Shown here in pieces: positions 1 to 12,128 of a stretch of DNA of 64,000 nucleotides (its first letter is position 1; each line of letters begins with the position of its first letter). The stretch covers positions 4,712,001 to 4,776,000 of the forward strand of contig JALKFA010000001.1 of the NCBI GenBank assembly GCA_024169445.1, read 5' to 3'. Under the pieces are notes generated by a model. The model did no database searches and was not told the origin of the DNA. It was given only the letters and a program-made list of their open reading frames with translations. Origin of the DNA: Buttiauxella agrestis ATCC 33320. GTDB lineage: Bacteria > Pseudomonadota > Gammaproteobacteria > Enterobacterales > Enterobacteriaceae. The translations under genes and the position numbers were made by a program.

Positions 1-141
1 CTTGAGCGCCAGTGGTCATCCTTTGTTGAAGGTAAATCGCCACCTGATTTTGCCGCCGATGATTTCGAGGTTGATTTCACCGGACGTGCGATGCCAGCGG
101 ATATGACAGCCGCCGGGCGCGAGCAGTTAGGTGGGAAGTAA
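1..141 (+). CDS. 3' end of an unidentified protein-coding gene
   Basis: An open frame enters from the left edge in frame 1 and stops at TAA 139-141, giving 46 C-terminal residues that begin [12 protein letters not shown] and end AGREQLGGK. The tail is acidic in the middle ([13 protein letters not shown]) and looks like a folded soluble C-terminus. I do not recognise the family. In E. coli the gene next to ypdA is alaC on the other strand, and this tail does not look like AlaC. The call as coding rests on the open frame and codon choice only; too little is present to infer a function. Confidence 0.5.
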   Translation, partial: LERQWSSFVEGKSPPDFAADDFEVDFTGRAMPADMTAAGREQLGGK

Positions 142-143
142 TC

Positions 144-888
144 CCCTCACCCTACCCCTCTCCCCAGGGGGGTGTCTCTTAGTCACAACTCGCCCTGGCA
201 ATTTTGTCAGGGTCAGATCTGCAAGCCTCGCTGATTTTCCGTTCACCCGTGCGTTCAGTTATCTCTTTAATTCACGAAAACGGTGAACGTATCAAGGGGT
301 TAACGCCAACCCCTTGATAATCCAGGCGCCCGGCAAATCAATCGCCGCTAAAGCGGTAAACACCGTTTTTCACCCAACATTCGGGGTCGTTCGCGATTCG
401 TTCCCGACGATCGCTCTCTCACGTGGCTCCCGGCCACGTGACCCCGACTGAAGGGCGAAAAACGGTGCGACTGAAGCCGGGAACAAAGTCAAAACCGCTC
501 TGGTTTTTGACTTTGTCCTTGAATTTCGGGTCCGGCTTAAATCGCCTCCATTTTGACTCCAGGTGGCAGGGTCCAGCCGCCGGGAGCGGCTGGAGGGCGC
601 GATCGTCGGGAACGAATCGCAACCGACCCTGACACGGAGGCAAAATGGAGGTTTACCGCTTGCGGCGATTTATTTGCCGGGAGTCAGGGTTCTTAGGGTG
701 ACGACGGTGGTCACCCTAAGACGTTCACCGGTTCCGGGTCGACATAAACCCTCTGTCGCCTGGTGAACGGAACCTTCTCCGGCTCGGCAGGAACCGCCTT
801 TCAAAGATGTGACTAAGAGACAGCCCCAGGGAGAGGGAACTGAACGGTTTTCTTTCCCCTTCTCCTGGGGAAGAAGCCGGGATGAGGG
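144..888. repeat. Dispersed CCCTCACC...GGATGAGGG palindromic repeat, split in two by an insertion
   Basis: The left part (144-171) reads CCCTCACCCTACCCCTCTCC plus CCAGGG; the right part (824-888) continues CCCCAGGGAGAGGGAAC and ends GGGATGAGGG. Joined together they match the uninterrupted copy at 52170-52251. The element at 172-823 sits between the two halves. About 8 of 9 bases (CCCCAGGGG / CCCCAGGGA) are repeated at the two junctions, which fits a 9-bp target duplication with one base slipped. Confidence 0.75.
172..823. mobile_element. Hairpin-rich MITE-like element with IS50/Tn5-type terminal inverted repeats
   Basis: The ends are near-perfect inverted repeats: right end read inward CTGTCTCTTAGTCACATCT, left end GTGTCTCTTAGTCACAACT (17/19 identical). 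They closely resemble the outside and mosaic ends of Tn5/IS50 (CTGTCTCTTATACACATCT; IS4 family). Inside I see no credible transposase. Instead there are many hairpins: 241-288 (GTTCACC arms), 291-318 (11-bp stem), 420-440, 483-517 (about 13-bp stem), 573-592, 691-720 (11-bp stem) and 723-769. There are also long-range arms, 332-362 with 650-680 and 391-413 with 598-620. I infer a non-autonomous element mobilised in trans, possibly expressing a structured RNA. Short open frames inside it lack ribosome-binding sites and are not called. Confidence 0.65.
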
Positions 889-976
889 CAACCATGTCCC
901 AAAAATCCACGTTTCTGGTAACCACTCAGTAATTTCCTTATCATTGCCCTTCCATTCCTGGTCACGCGAGTTACCC

Positions 977-2683
977 GTGCACGAAATTTTTAATATGCTG
1001 CTGGCGGTGTTTGACCGAGCGGCGCTGATGCTTATTTGCCTGTTCTTTTTAATCCGCATCCGCCTGTTCCGCGAGTTGTTGCATAAGAACGCCCACACGC
1101 CGAAAGAGTTACTGGCCGTCACCGCTATTTTCTCGATGTTTGCCCTGTTCAGCACCTGGTCCGGCGTGCATGTTGAAGGTTCGCTGGTTAACGTGCGGAT
1201 TATCGCCGTGATGGCGGGCGGGATCTTATTTGGGCCGTGGGTCGGCATTATTACCGGTATTATCGCCGGGCTTCATCGTTATCTGATTGATATCGGCGGG
1301 ATTACCGCCGTTCCTTGCCTGATAACCAGTATTGTCGCCGGTTGTATTGCCGGTTGGATAAACCGCAAAATACCGAAAGCTCAGCATTGGCGGGTGGGGA
1401 TTATTGCCGGGATGTTGTGCGAAACCATGACCATGGTTTTAGTGGTGCTGTGGGCGCCGTCTGTTTCACTGGGCATCGATATTGTGTCGAAAATCGGTAT
1501 TCCGATGATTGTCGGCACCGTTTCCATCGGCTTTATTGTGTTGCTGGTGCAAAGTGTTGAAGGTGAGAAAGAGGCCAGTGCCGCACGTCAGGCTAAGCTG
1601 GCGCTGGATATTGCCAATAAAACGCTGCCGTTGTTCCGCAAGGTGAACAGCGAATCGCTGCGCCAGGTTTGTAATATTATCCGCGAGGATATTAACGCCG
1701 ACGCGGTAGCCATTACCGATAAAGAGAAAGTGTTAGCCTACGTGGGTTTTGGGGAAAGCAATTATAAACAGAATGATAACGGGATTAGCCCCCGCACCCA
1801 ACTGGCGCTGCGCGAAGGAAAAATCATTATCCGCAACGATGATGAAGCTTATCGCACCCCGGAAATTCACTCGCTGATTATTATTCCGTTATGGGAAAAA
1901 GGTGTCGTCACCGGCACGCTGAAAATCTATTACCGCCATGCTCATCAAATTACCTCTACTTTGCAGGAGATGGCGGTCGGGCTTTCGCAGATTATTTCCA
2001 CCCAACTGGAAGTTTCCCGTGCCGAGCAGTTGCGCGAAATGGCAAATAAAGCCGAACTACGCGCGCTGCAAAGCAAAATTAACCCTCATTTTCTGTTCAA
2101 TGCCCTGAACGCGATATCCTCGTCTATTCGCATGAATCCCGATACCGCACGCCAGTTGATTTATAACTTGTCGCGCTATTTGCGCTACAACATTGAATTA
2201 AAAGACGATGAACAGATCGATATTAAAAGAGAGCTGTATCAGATAAAGGATTACATCGCCATTGAGCAGGCACGTTTTGGCGACAAGCTGACGGTGATTT
2301 ATCACATTGATGAAGAGGTGAATTGCCTGATCCCCAGCCTGCTGATCCAACCGCTGGTTGAGAATGCGATTGTCCACGGGATACAGCCATGTAAAGGCAA
2401 AGGCGTGGTGACCATCAGCGTTGAGGAGAGCGGTAATCGCGTGCGAATTGCGGTGCGCGACACCGGTAACGGTATTGATCCGCTGGTGATTGAACGCGTG
2501 GAGGCCAACGAAATGCCGGGCAATAAAATCGGCCTGTTGAATGTGCATCACCGCGTAAAATTACTCTACGGTGAAGGTCTGCATATTCGTCGCCTTGAGC
2601 CAGGCACTGAGATTGCATTTTATGTGCCTCACGCCGCCAGTACCGTTCCACCTTTATTGCCGCAACAAGGAGGTAATCTATGA
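977..2683 (+). CDS. pyrS: Pyruvate-sensing LytS-type histidine kinase PyrS (YpdA)
   Basis: Inner-membrane sensor kinase that in E. coli responds to extracellular pyruvate and phosphorylates its partner PyrR/YpdB. A GTG start at 977 gives 568 residues beginning [20 protein letters not shown], the same start and nearly the same length as the E. coli protein. The open frame extends upstream into repeat DNA, but that part is not homologous. Residues about 1-205 hold the 5TM-5TMR_LYT membrane domain and about 220-355 a GAF domain. The phosphoacceptor His371 lies in [11 protein letters not shown], followed by an HATPase domain with [10 protein letters not shown] and DTGNGID. It overlaps pyrR by 4 bases (ATGA), so the two are translated together. 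The mobile element at 172-823 ends about 150 bp upstream and may have replaced the native promoter region. Confidence 0.93.
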   Translation: MHEIFNMLLAVFDRAALMLICLFFLIRIRLFRELLHKNAHTPKELLAVTAIFSMFALFSTWSGVHVEGSLVNVRIIAVMAGGILFGPWVGIITGIIAGLHRYLIDIGGITAVPCLITSIVAGCIAGWINRKIPKAQHWRVGIIAGMLCETMTMVLVVLWAPSVSLGIDIVSKIGIPMIVGTVSIGFIVLLVQSVEGEKEASAARQAKLALDIANKTLPLFRKVNSESLRQVCNIIREDINADAVAITDKEKVLAYVGFGESNYKQNDNGISPRTQLALREGKIIIRNDDEAYRTPEIHSLIIIPLWEKGVVTGTLKIYYRHAHQITSTLQEMAVGLSQIISTQLEVSRAEQLREMANKAELRALQSKINPHFLFNALNAISSSIRMNPDTARQLIYNLSRYLRYNIELKDDEQIDIKRELYQIKDYIAIEQARFGDKLTVIYHIDEEVNCLIPSLLIQPLVENAIVHGIQPCKGKGVVTISVEESGNRVRIAVRDTGNGIDPLVIERVEANEMPGNKIGLLNVHHRVKLLYGEGLHIRRLEPGTEIAFYVPHAASTVPPLLPQQGGNL

Positions 2684-3411
2684 AAGTCCTCATCGTAGAA
2701 GATGAAGTCCTGGCTCAGCAGGAGCTTAACTGGCTTATCAAAGAGCACAGCCAGATGGAAGTGGTGGGCACCTTTGATGACGGCATGGATGTGCTGCGTT
2801 ATCTGCAACATCATGAAGTTGATGCTATTTTTCTCGACATCAACATCCCCTCTTTAGATGGCGTGTTGCTGGCGCAAAACATCAGTAAGTTTGCCCATAA
2901 GCCGTTTATTGTGTTTATCACCGCCTGGAAAGAACATGCAGTGGAGGCGTTTGAGCTGGAGGCTTTCGACTACATTCTCAAGCCGTATCAAGAGTCGCGC
3001 ATTATTGGGATGCTGCAAAAGCTGGAAGCCGCTTTCCAGCAACAAAACGCCCCTGCCGCTGCTAACACCCCGGGGCGTGAAGCGTTGACGGTTAATTTGG
3101 TGAAAGATGAGCGGATTATCGTTACCGATGTTAACGATATTTATTACGCCGAAGCGCACGAGAAAATGACCTTTGTGTACACGCGACGTGAAGCGTATGT
3201 CATGTCGATGAACATCACTGAGTTTTGCCATCGCCTGCCGGAAAGCCATTTCTTCCGTTGCCATCGCTCGTATTGCGTTAACCTGAGCAAAATCCGTGAG
3301 ATAGAACCATGGTTTAACAATACCTATATTTTGCGTTTGCAGGATTTGGAATTTCAGGTGCCGGTGAGTCGTAGCAAAGTGAAAGAGTTTCGCCAGTTGA
3401 TGCGTTTGTAA
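2680..3411 (+). CDS. pyrR: LytTR-type response regulator PyrR (YpdB)
   Basis: Cytoplasmic DNA-binding response regulator, partner of PyrS. It has 243 residues: a receiver domain (residues 1-about 120) with phosphoacceptor Asp53 in [11 protein letters not shown] and the conserved Lys in DYILKPYQ, then a LytTR DNA-binding domain (about 140-243) with [14 protein letters not shown]. In E. coli the regulon is very small, mainly the transporter gene yhjX, which is not in this window. The ATG overlaps the pyrS stop, and AAGGAGG lies just upstream at 2667-2673. The E. coli downstream genes ypdC and the fry PTS cluster are absent here: glk follows convergently after 30 bp. Confidence 0.93.
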   Translation: MKVLIVEDEVLAQQELNWLIKEHSQMEVVGTFDDGMDVLRYLQHHEVDAIFLDINIPSLDGVLLAQNISKFAHKPFIVFITAWKEHAVEAFELEAFDYILKPYQESRIIGMLQKLEAAFQQQNAPAAANTPGREALTVNLVKDERIIVTDVNDIYYAEAHEKMTFVYTRREAYVMSMNITEFCHRLPESHFFRCHRSYCVNLSKIREIEPWFNNTYILRLQDLEFQVPVSRSKVKEFRQLMRL

Positions 3412-3412
3412 A

Positions 3413-3437
3413 ACGGGCGCAAGAATTTGCGCCCGAT
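3413..3437 (-). terminator. Hairpin between convergent pyrR and glk
   Basis: A perfect stem, GGGCGCAA / TTGCGCCC (3415-3434), fills the 30-bp gap. Read on the minus strand it is followed by a short T tract (CGTTTTAC), so it should end glk transcription. It may also weakly end pyrR. Confidence 0.65.
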
Positions 3438-3441
3438 GGGA

Positions 3442-4407
3442 TTACAGAACCTGCCCCAGCGTTTGGCGCAAATGCGCGCCAGCGCCCAGCAATCCTGGTT
3501 GATCGTGAACAATCAAATACACCGGAATGTTGTGCACGTATTCTTTGAAACGCCCTTTGTCTTCAAAACCGCCACGGAAACCGGAAGCTTTAAAGAATTC
3601 GAGGAAACGTGGCACGATACCGCCCGCAATGTACACGCCGCCAAACGTCCCAAGGCTTAACGCAAGGTTACCGCCAAAGCGCCCGAGGATGACGCAGAAC
3701 AGCGACAAGGCACGACGGCAGTCGGTGCACGTGTCTTCAACAGCCTTTTCGGTAATGTCTTTCGGTTTATAGTTTTCTGGTTCACGCCCGTCTGATTTAA
3801 CAATCGCGCGATACAAATTCACTAAACCGGGGCCGGAAAGCACACGTTCTGCAGAAACGTGGCCGATTTCGGTACGCAGTTCTTCGAGGATAATCCCCTC
3901 TTCTTCGCTGTTTGGCGCAAAATCGACGTGACCGCCTTCACCCGGCAGGCTCACCCAGCGTTTATCGACGTGAACAAGATGTGCGACGCCAAGCCCGGTG
4001 CCAGCACCATAAACCGCAATCGGTTTGCCTTCGACTGGCTCATCGCCACCAAACTTGATCAGGTGCTCTTTTTTGAGCGCCGGAATAGCCATGGAAACGG
4101 CGGTAAAGTCGTTGATAATCTCCAGATGTTCAAAGCCGAGGTTCTTTTTCATCTCGGCGGTAGAGAATGCCCAGGTATGGTTGGTCATTGCCACCCAATC
4201 GCCAGTAATCGGGCATGCAATGGCGATACAACCGTCAGTCACGGCGACATTGTGCTCTTTGAGATAATGCGCCACCACCGCTTCCAGGCTTGGGAAATCG
4301 AGGCCCGAATAGGTTTTTGCCTGGGTGATGTCACCATTTTCAACGTTGCACAGTGCCAGACGCGCATTGGTGCCGCCTACATCTCCCACCAAAGCATATT
4401 TTGTCAT
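3442..4407 (-). CDS. glk: Glucokinase
   Basis: Cytoplasmic ATP-dependent glucokinase (glucose to glucose 6-phosphate) for glucose that enters or is released without the PTS. It has 321 residues, identical in length to the E. coli enzyme. The N-terminal phosphate-1 motif [14 protein letters not shown], the sugar-site region [12 protein letters not shown] (catalytic Asp), the adenosine motif and GAGTGLGVA are all present. It belongs to the bacterial glucokinase family (PF02685), not to the ROK type, since the ROK zinc cysteine cluster is lacking. In E. coli glk lies downstream of the fry cluster; here it directly faces pyrSR. Confidence 0.95.
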   Translation of the reverse strand: MTKYALVGDVGGTNARLALCNVENGDITQAKTYSGLDFPSLEAVVAHYLKEHNVAVTDGCIAIACPITGDWVAMTNHTWAFSTAEMKKNLGFEHLEIINDFTAVSMAIPALKKEHLIKFGGDEPVEGKPIAVYGAGTGLGVAHLVHVDKRWVSLPGEGGHVDFAPNSEEEGIILEELRTEIGHVSAERVLSGPGLVNLYRAIVKSDGREPENYKPKDITEKAVEDTCTDCRRALSLFCVILGRFGGNLALSLGTFGGVYIAGGIVPRFLEFFKASGFRGGFEDKGRFKEYVHNIPVYLIVHDQPGLLGAGAHLRQTLGQVL

Positions 4408-4627
4408 TCTTTCACTGCTCCGCTAAAGTCAAAATAAGATCTGGCATCACTGTAAAATTAGCTAGCCTAAACAACAACGACCAGATGAGAAGTGCCTTGG
4501 GATTATCGATCTTCGTCACAGATTAGCTTGAGCGTTTCAGCCCGTATTGCACAGTGGCTTAAAACTAATCAGGCAGAGGGTTTGCCGCGACGATTTGCGC
4601 TGAATAAATTTAGAGTAAGGAAAATTT

Positions 4628-5860
4628 ATGCTCCATCCGCGAGCCAGAACCATGCTGGTTCTTTCTGTCCCAGCGTTAATCATTGGGGTTTGTTCCAGTC
4701 TGGTATTGATTGTAGTGATGAAAGTCGCTGCGGTTTTGCAAAAATACCTGTGGGTTACCCTGCCCGCCAATTTCGACCTCAATATGAACTCCCCGATGTG
4801 GATTCTTTTGATGCTGACCGTCACCGGCATCGCGGTTGGGTTGGTGGTGCGCTATATGCCAGGCCACGCGGGCCCCGATCCGGCAACAGAGCCGTTGATT
4901 GGCTCGCCGGTACCGGTGACGGTGCTACCAGGTCTGATTATTGCGCTGCTGCTGGGGCTTGCCGGTGGGGTTAGCCTCGGGCCGGAACACCCTATTATGT
5001 CGGTGAATATTGCGCTGGCGGTGGCGATTGGTGCGCGTTTATTGCCTAAAGTCGCCGCGCTCGACTGGACTATTCTCGCCGCAGCAGGAACCATCGGTGC
5101 GCTATTTGGTACGCCAGTTGCGGCGGCGTTAGTGTTTTCGCAAACGCTGAACAGCAGCAACGATGTACCGTTGTGGGACCGGCTTTTCGCCCCGCTGATG
5201 GCCGCCGCTGCCGGAGCCATGACCACCGATTTGTTCTTCCAGCCTGATTTCTCGATACCGGTGCTGCAATATACGGAATTGCGCGTGGTGGATATCTTCA
5301 GTGGAGCCGTGGTAGCGACTATCGCGATTGCATTGGGGATGGTCGCCGTCTGGTGTTTGCCGCGTGCGCATCGCATGATTCACCAGCTCAAACACCCGGT
5401 GTTTATTCTTGGCACCGGCGGTTTTCTGTTAGGGGTATTAGGGCTGATTGGCGGCGAAGTCACACTGTTCAAGGGGCTGGATGAAATGCGCCAGCTGACC
5501 GCCGGGAGTTTTTCCGTGGCCACCCTGTTCATGTTTGTGGTGGTAAAACTGGCCGCGCTGGTGGTTGCCTCAGCCTGCGGATTCCGTGGCGGACGGATTT
5601 TCCCGGTGGTGTTTGTCGGGGTTGCGCTGGGGATGATGCTCCATCAGCATGTCGAAGCGGTTCCGGCAGCAATTACCCTGTCATGTGCCGTCCTTGGCCT
5701 GGTGTTGGTGGTGACTCGAGATGGCTGGCTTAGCCTGTTTATGGCAATGGCAATTGTGCCAGATATCAAGTTGCTGCCGCTGCTGTGCATCGTGATGTTA
5801 CCCGCCTGGCTGCTGCTGGCGGGTAAACCGGTGATGATGGCCGAGAAACCGAAAGTGTAG
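4628..5860 (+). CDS. yfeO: Putative CLC-family ion channel/transporter YfeO
   Basis: Polytopic inner-membrane protein of the chloride channel (CLC) superfamily, 410 residues (E. coli YfeO 418). About ten hydrophobic helices are visible. The motif [15 protein letters not shown] (about residues 113-127) corresponds to the CLC selectivity region GxEGP, and [10 protein letters not shown] (about 318-327) to the second pore motif. The gating glutamate position is altered (LGPEHP), as in YfeO in general, so the transported ion is unknown. Start chosen at ATG 4628, preceded by TAAGGAAAATTT. Divergent from glk across a 220-bp gap. Confidence 0.9.
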   Translation: MLHPRARTMLVLSVPALIIGVCSSLVLIVVMKVAAVLQKYLWVTLPANFDLNMNSPMWILLMLTVTGIAVGLVVRYMPGHAGPDPATEPLIGSPVPVTVLPGLIIALLLGLAGGVSLGPEHPIMSVNIALAVAIGARLLPKVAALDWTILAAAGTIGALFGTPVAAALVFSQTLNSSNDVPLWDRLFAPLMAAAAGAMTTDLFFQPDFSIPVLQYTELRVVDIFSGAVVATIAIALGMVAVWCLPRAHRMIHQLKHPVFILGTGGFLLGVLGLIGGEVTLFKGLDEMRQLTAGSFSVATLFMFVVVKLAALVVASACGFRGGRIFPVVFVGVALGMMLHQHVEAVPAAITLSCAVLGLVLVVTRDGWLSLFMAMAIVPDIKLLPLLCIVMLPAWLLLAGKPVMMAEKPKV

Positions 5861-5875
5861 CTCTGCGTTACCTGT

Positions 5876-5916
5876 TTTGTCGGATGACGCTATCGCTTAT
5901 CAGACCTACGAAGAGG
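5876..5916. repeat. REP-like palindrome
   Basis: Reads TTTGTCGGATGACGCTATCG then CTTATCAGACCTACGAAG. It is a single imperfect hairpin unit of the GGATAAGCG family found in several gaps of this window. It lies between the convergent ends of yfeO and ipdC. Confidence 0.6.
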
Positions 5917-5923
5917 CCAGTCA

Positions 5924-7729
<1,806 letters not shown>

Positions 7730-7764
7730 CTAAATTGGGTATTTTTACTGACGAAGGAACCAAC

Positions 7765-8754
7765 ATGGTCTATCAGGCAAATTCTGCACGTTATGAATCA
7801 ATGGAATATCGTCGTTGTGGACGCAGCGGTTTAAAACTCCCGGCGATTTCGCTGGGCCTGTGGCACAACTTTGGCGACACCACGCTTCTGGCTAACAGCC
7901 GCCAGTTATTACACCGTGCTTTTGATTGCGGTATTACCCATCTGGACTTGGCGAATAACTACGGGCCGCCTCCAGGTTCGGCAGAAGAAAACTTTGGCCG
8001 CATCCTGCGTGAAGATTTCCTTCCATATCGTGACGAACTGATTATTTCGTCAAAAGCGGGATACACCATGTGGGATGGGCCTTACGGTGACTGGGGTTCT
8101 CGTAAGTATCTGATTTCAAGCCTTGATCAGAGCCTGAAGCGCATGGGGCTTGAGTATGTCGATATCTTCTATCATCACCGTCCGGACCCGGAAACCCCGC
8201 TTGAAGAGACGATGCGCGCGCTGGATAGCATAGTGCGCCAGGGCAAAGCGCTGTATGTCGGCATTTCAAACTATCCGGCAGAACTGGCTGCTCAAGCCAT
8301 TGATATTTTGAATGATCTGGGTACACCATGCCTGATCCACCAGCCTCGTTATTCGATGTTTGAGCGTTGGGTTGAAGGCGGTTTGCTGGATGTGCTGCAA
8401 GAGAAAGGCGTCGGCAGTATCGCGTTTTCGCCTCTCGCAGGCGGCCAGTTGACCGATCGTTATTTGGACGGCATCCCTGCCGATTCCCGCGCAGCCAGTG
8501 ACAGCAAGTTCCTTAATGCTGAGCAACTCACCGAGGTAAAACTGGAAAAAGTGCGTAAATTGAATGCGATAGCACAACGTCGTGGGCAGAAGCTTTCGCA
8601 GATGGCGCTGGCGTGGGTACTGCGTGGTGACACAGTGACATCGGTTCTGATTGGTGCAAGTAAGACCAGCCAAATTGATGATGCGGTGGGGATGTTAGCA
8701 AATCGTCATTTCAGCGCCGCAGAGCTTGCCGAGATCGAAGAAATTTTAGTGTAA
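7765..8754 (+). CDS. Aldo-keto reductase of the L-glyceraldehyde 3-phosphate reductase (YghZ/Gpr) family
   Basis: Cytoplasmic NADPH-dependent aldo-keto reductase, AKR14-like. It has 329 residues, about 17 fewer than E. coli YghZ because the C-terminal tail stops after EIEEILV. The fold and catalytic tetrad are visible: Asp and Tyr in LDLANNYGPPPGSAEENFGR (about residues 57-76), Lys in IISSKAGY, His in FYHHRPD, and the nucleotide-site motif VLIGASKTSQI. It resembles YghZ strongly but is diverged enough that the substrate is uncertain. Start ATG 7765 follows AAGGAAC; the open frame reaches 7735 without homology. Divergent from ipdC, so reduction of the indole-acetaldehyde product is a possible but unproven job. 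Confidence 0.87.
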   Translation: MVYQANSARYESMEYRRCGRSGLKLPAISLGLWHNFGDTTLLANSRQLLHRAFDCGITHLDLANNYGPPPGSAEENFGRILREDFLPYRDELIISSKAGYTMWDGPYGDWGSRKYLISSLDQSLKRMGLEYVDIFYHHRPDPETPLEETMRALDSIVRQGKALYVGISNYPAELAAQAIDILNDLGTPCLIHQPRYSMFERWVEGGLLDVLQEKGVGSIAFSPLAGGQLTDRYLDGIPADSRAASDSKFLNAEQLTEVKLEKVRKLNAIAQRRGQKLSQMALAWVLRGDTVTSVLIGASKTSQIDDAVGMLANRHFSAAELAEIEEILV

Positions 8755-8906
8755 CCGCTAACATTGAATGGTCAATTGTTAAACTAAATTAGCAAAAAGT
8801 GCTCTACCCTGCGAATTAGGAGTTGTGGCGATGAAACACTTAGTTACCACAACTTACTATACGGATAACAAGCCGCCCTGGCGGTTACCGTGTATGAGGA
8901 GAGAGT
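8755..8906. other. Intergenic gap before ypeC
   Basis: 152 bp with a small hairpin (GCCGCCCTGGCGG, 8872-8884) just ahead of the ypeC ribosome-binding site. No terminator with a T tract was seen after the aldo-keto reductase gene. A 68-codon frame from 8825 overlaps ypeC out of frame and is not supported. Confidence 0.4.
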
Positions 8907-9263
8907 ATGTTCAGGTCACTGATTCTTGCGATTGCATTACTGGCATCTGTACCGATGATGGCGAATGCGGGCGAAATCACCCTGCTGCCGTCGGTGAAGC
9001 TTCAAATTGGCGATCAGGATTATCGCGGTAATTACTGGGATGGTGGCGGCTGGAGGGACCGCGATTACTGGCATCGTAACTATGAATGGCGCGATCGCGG
9101 TTGGCACCGTCATGACAATGGTTACCATCGTGGCTGGTATAAAGACCGTGGCCGTAGCAGCTTTGAGAAGGGCTACCGCGCGGGCTGGAATGACCGGGAT
9201 GACCATCGCGGCCCAGGACGTGGTGGCCGTGGACATGGTCACGGCGGCGGTCATCGCCACTAA
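8907..9263 (+). CDS. ypeC: Secreted DUF2502 protein YpeC
   Basis: Small exported protein of 118 residues (E. coli YpeC about 108). A signal peptide [21 protein letters not shown] is followed by [15 protein letters not shown], which matches YpeC. The rest is rich in Trp, Arg, Asp, His and Gly and ends [12 protein letters not shown]. The function is unknown. The His-rich tail could bind metal, and the gene converges on the manganese transporter mntH, but this is only suggestive. GAGGAGAGAGT upstream is a good ribosome-binding site. Confidence 0.88.
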   Translation: MFRSLILAIALLASVPMMANAGEITLLPSVKLQIGDQDYRGNYWDGGGWRDRDYWHRNYEWRDRGWHRHDNGYHRGWYKDRGRSSFEKGYRAGWNDRDDHRGPGRGGRGHGHGGGHRH

Positions 9264-9268
9264 TACTT

Positions 9269-9299
9269 AACGGTGGGGGATTATCACCCCCACCGTTTT
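9269..9299. terminator. Bidirectional terminator between ypeC and mntH
   Basis: Stem AACGGTGGGGG / CCCCCACCGTT with a 6-base loop, followed by TTTT on the plus strand and by TTAAG on the minus strand. It separates two convergent genes. Confidence 0.8.
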
Positions 9300-9304
9300 C
9301 ACTG

Positions 9305-10577
<1,273 letters not shown>

Positions 10578-10592
10578 CAAGCTAGCAAAAGT

Positions 10593-10611
10593 GAGAATGA
10601 TTATCAAATTC
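10593..10611. promoter_or_regulatory. Candidate Fur box of mntH
   Basis: GAGAATGATTATCAAATTC matches the 19-bp Fur consensus (GATAATGATAATCATTATC) at about 14 positions. It lies next to the MntR box, as in known mntH promoters. Confidence 0.65.
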
Positions 10612-10776
10612 ATTTAAGGGACAAAAACTGATTTCTTCTATAGTTTGAAACAATGAGGGATTTTTAGGCGCCGATTAACGAACCACAATGAAGACAACAA
10701 CTATTATGAAGATATGTGCATTGACGCAACTTTTACCTTCTTTACTTAACATAGCAGAAATGTATGGTTGATCACT

Positions 10777-10798
10777 AATTTTGAGATTGGTCACATGT
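10777..10798. promoter_or_regulatory. Candidate CRP site upstream of nupC
   Basis: TTTGA-N6-TCACA fits the CRP consensus TGTGA-N6-TCACA at 9 of 10 core positions. It is about 95-115 bp upstream of nupC, which in E. coli is under CRP and CytR control. The rest of the 347-bp mntH-nupC gap (10544-10893) is AT-rich promoter DNA with no gene. Confidence 0.5.
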
Positions 10799-10893
10799 CA
10801 TTACTATAGTGTGCGATTGCTCTCGTTTTCTTATTGCTTGTTACATAGAATGTGCAACGAAATTAAACCTGCCTCATAATATTTGGAGCAAAT

Positions 10894-12081
10894 ATGTCCC
10901 GCGTTCTGCATTTTGTTTTAGCGCTTGCCGTGGTTGCGTTGCTTGCTTTGTTGCTCAGCAGCAATCGTAAGCAGATCCGTATTCGCTTTATCGTTCAATT
11001 GTTAGTGATCGAACTCATTCTCGCCTGGTTCTTCCTGAACTCAGAAGTGGGCCTGGGCTTCGTGAGAGGCTTCTCAGAAATGTTTGAGAAACTCCTGTCG
11101 TTCGCTAATGAAGGGACAAACTTTGTATTCGGTAAGATGAATGACGAAGGACTCGCCTTCTTCTTCCTGAAAGTACTTTGCCCAATCGTCTTTATCTCTG
11201 CGCTGATTGGTATTTTGCAACACATTCGCGTGCTGCCAATTGTTATCCGCTTTATCGGTACCCTTCTGTCTAAAGTGAATGGTATGGGTAAACTGGAATC
11301 CTTTAACGCCGTAAGCTCACTGATTTTGGGACAGTCAGAGAACTTTATCGCCTATAAGGATATTCTCGGTAAGATGTCCCGCAACCGCATGTACACTATG
11401 TCCGCTACGGCCATGTCTACTGTGTCCATGTCGATTGTCGGCGCTTATATGACGATGCTCGAGCCTAAATATGTGGTCGCAGCGCTGGTATTGAACATGT
11501 TCAGTACCTTCATCGTGTTATCTCTTATCAACCCATACCGTGTTGAAGAGAGCGAAGAAAACCTGCAGATGTCTAATCTGCACGAAGGTCAAAGTTTCTT
11601 CGAAATGCTCGGTGAATATATCCTGGCAGGTTTTAAAGTTGCGATTATCGTTGCCGCAATGCTGATTGGCTTTATCGCTTTGATCTCTGCATTGAACGCA
11701 CTGTTTGCAGCTATCTTCGGTATCTCCTTCCAGGGCATTCTGGGTTACATCTTCTATCCAATAGCCTGGGTGATGGGTGTTCCTTCACATGAAGCCCTGC
11801 AGGTTGGCAGTATCATGGCAACCAAACTGGTATCGAACGAATTCGTTGCGATGCTGGATCTGCAAAAACTGGCGGGTACGCTCTCCCCACGTGCGGAAGG
11901 TATCCTGTCTGTGTTCCTGGTGTCGTTTGCTAACTTCTCTTCTATCGGGATTATCGCTGGTGCGATTAAAGGCCTGAACGAAGAACAAGGTAATGTGGTT
12001 TCTCGCTTCGGCTTGAAATTGGTTTATGGCGCAACGCTTGTGAGCATTCTGTCTGCTTCTATTGCAGGCCTGTTCTTGTAA
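10894..12081 (+). CDS. nupC: Nucleoside/proton symporter NupC (CNT family)
   Basis: Inner-membrane concentrative nucleoside transporter. It has 395 residues, 5 fewer than E. coli NupC; the shortage is in one loop ([19 protein letters not shown], about residues 266-284), where E. coli has TVTGWFGYS. Core CNT motifs are present: [37 protein letters not shown] and [18 protein letters not shown]. Start ATG 10894 has TTGGAG nearby. It is followed by a strong terminator shared with the convergent diguanylate cyclase gene. Confidence 0.95.
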   Translation: MSRVLHFVLALAVVALLALLLSSNRKQIRIRFIVQLLVIELILAWFFLNSEVGLGFVRGFSEMFEKLLSFANEGTNFVFGKMNDEGLAFFFLKVLCPIVFISALIGILQHIRVLPIVIRFIGTLLSKVNGMGKLESFNAVSSLILGQSENFIAYKDILGKMSRNRMYTMSATAMSTVSMSIVGAYMTMLEPKYVVAALVLNMFSTFIVLSLINPYRVEESEENLQMSNLHEGQSFFEMLGEYILAGFKVAIIVAAMLIGFIALISALNALFAAIFGISFQGILGYIFYPIAWVMGVPSHEALQVGSIMATKLVSNEFVAMLDLQKLAGTLSPRAEGILSVFLVSFANFSSIGIIAGAIKGLNEEQGNVVSRFGLKLVYGATLVSILSASIAGLFL

Positions 12082-12097
12082 TCCTGACGCTACAAAC

Positions 12098-12128
12098 AAA
12101 AACCGAGGCTTACGCCTCGGTTTTTTTA
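12098..12128. terminator. nupC rho-independent terminator
   Basis: Stem AAACCGAGGC / GCCTCGGTTT with loop TTAC and a 7-base T tract on the plus strand. The A tract on the other side allows weaker use on the minus strand; the stop codon of the convergent gene overlaps the T tract. Confidence 0.9.

Noticed and set aside
809-976. Extended N-terminus for pyrS starting at 809
   Set aside because: It begins inside repeat DNA and is not homologous; the GTG at 977 gives the family start.
423-1248. Open frames of 60-190 codons within and next to the 172-823 element on both strands
   Set aside because: They run through hairpins and repeats, have no ribosome-binding sites and show no protein-like composition.
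3859-4437. 192-codon frame opposite glk
   Set aside because: Lies antisense to a clear glk gene; long antisense frames are common in this base composition.
8825-9031. 68-codon frame ahead of ypeC
   Set aside because: Overlaps ypeC out of frame and shows no family resemblance; ypeC has the better ribosome-binding site and signal peptide.
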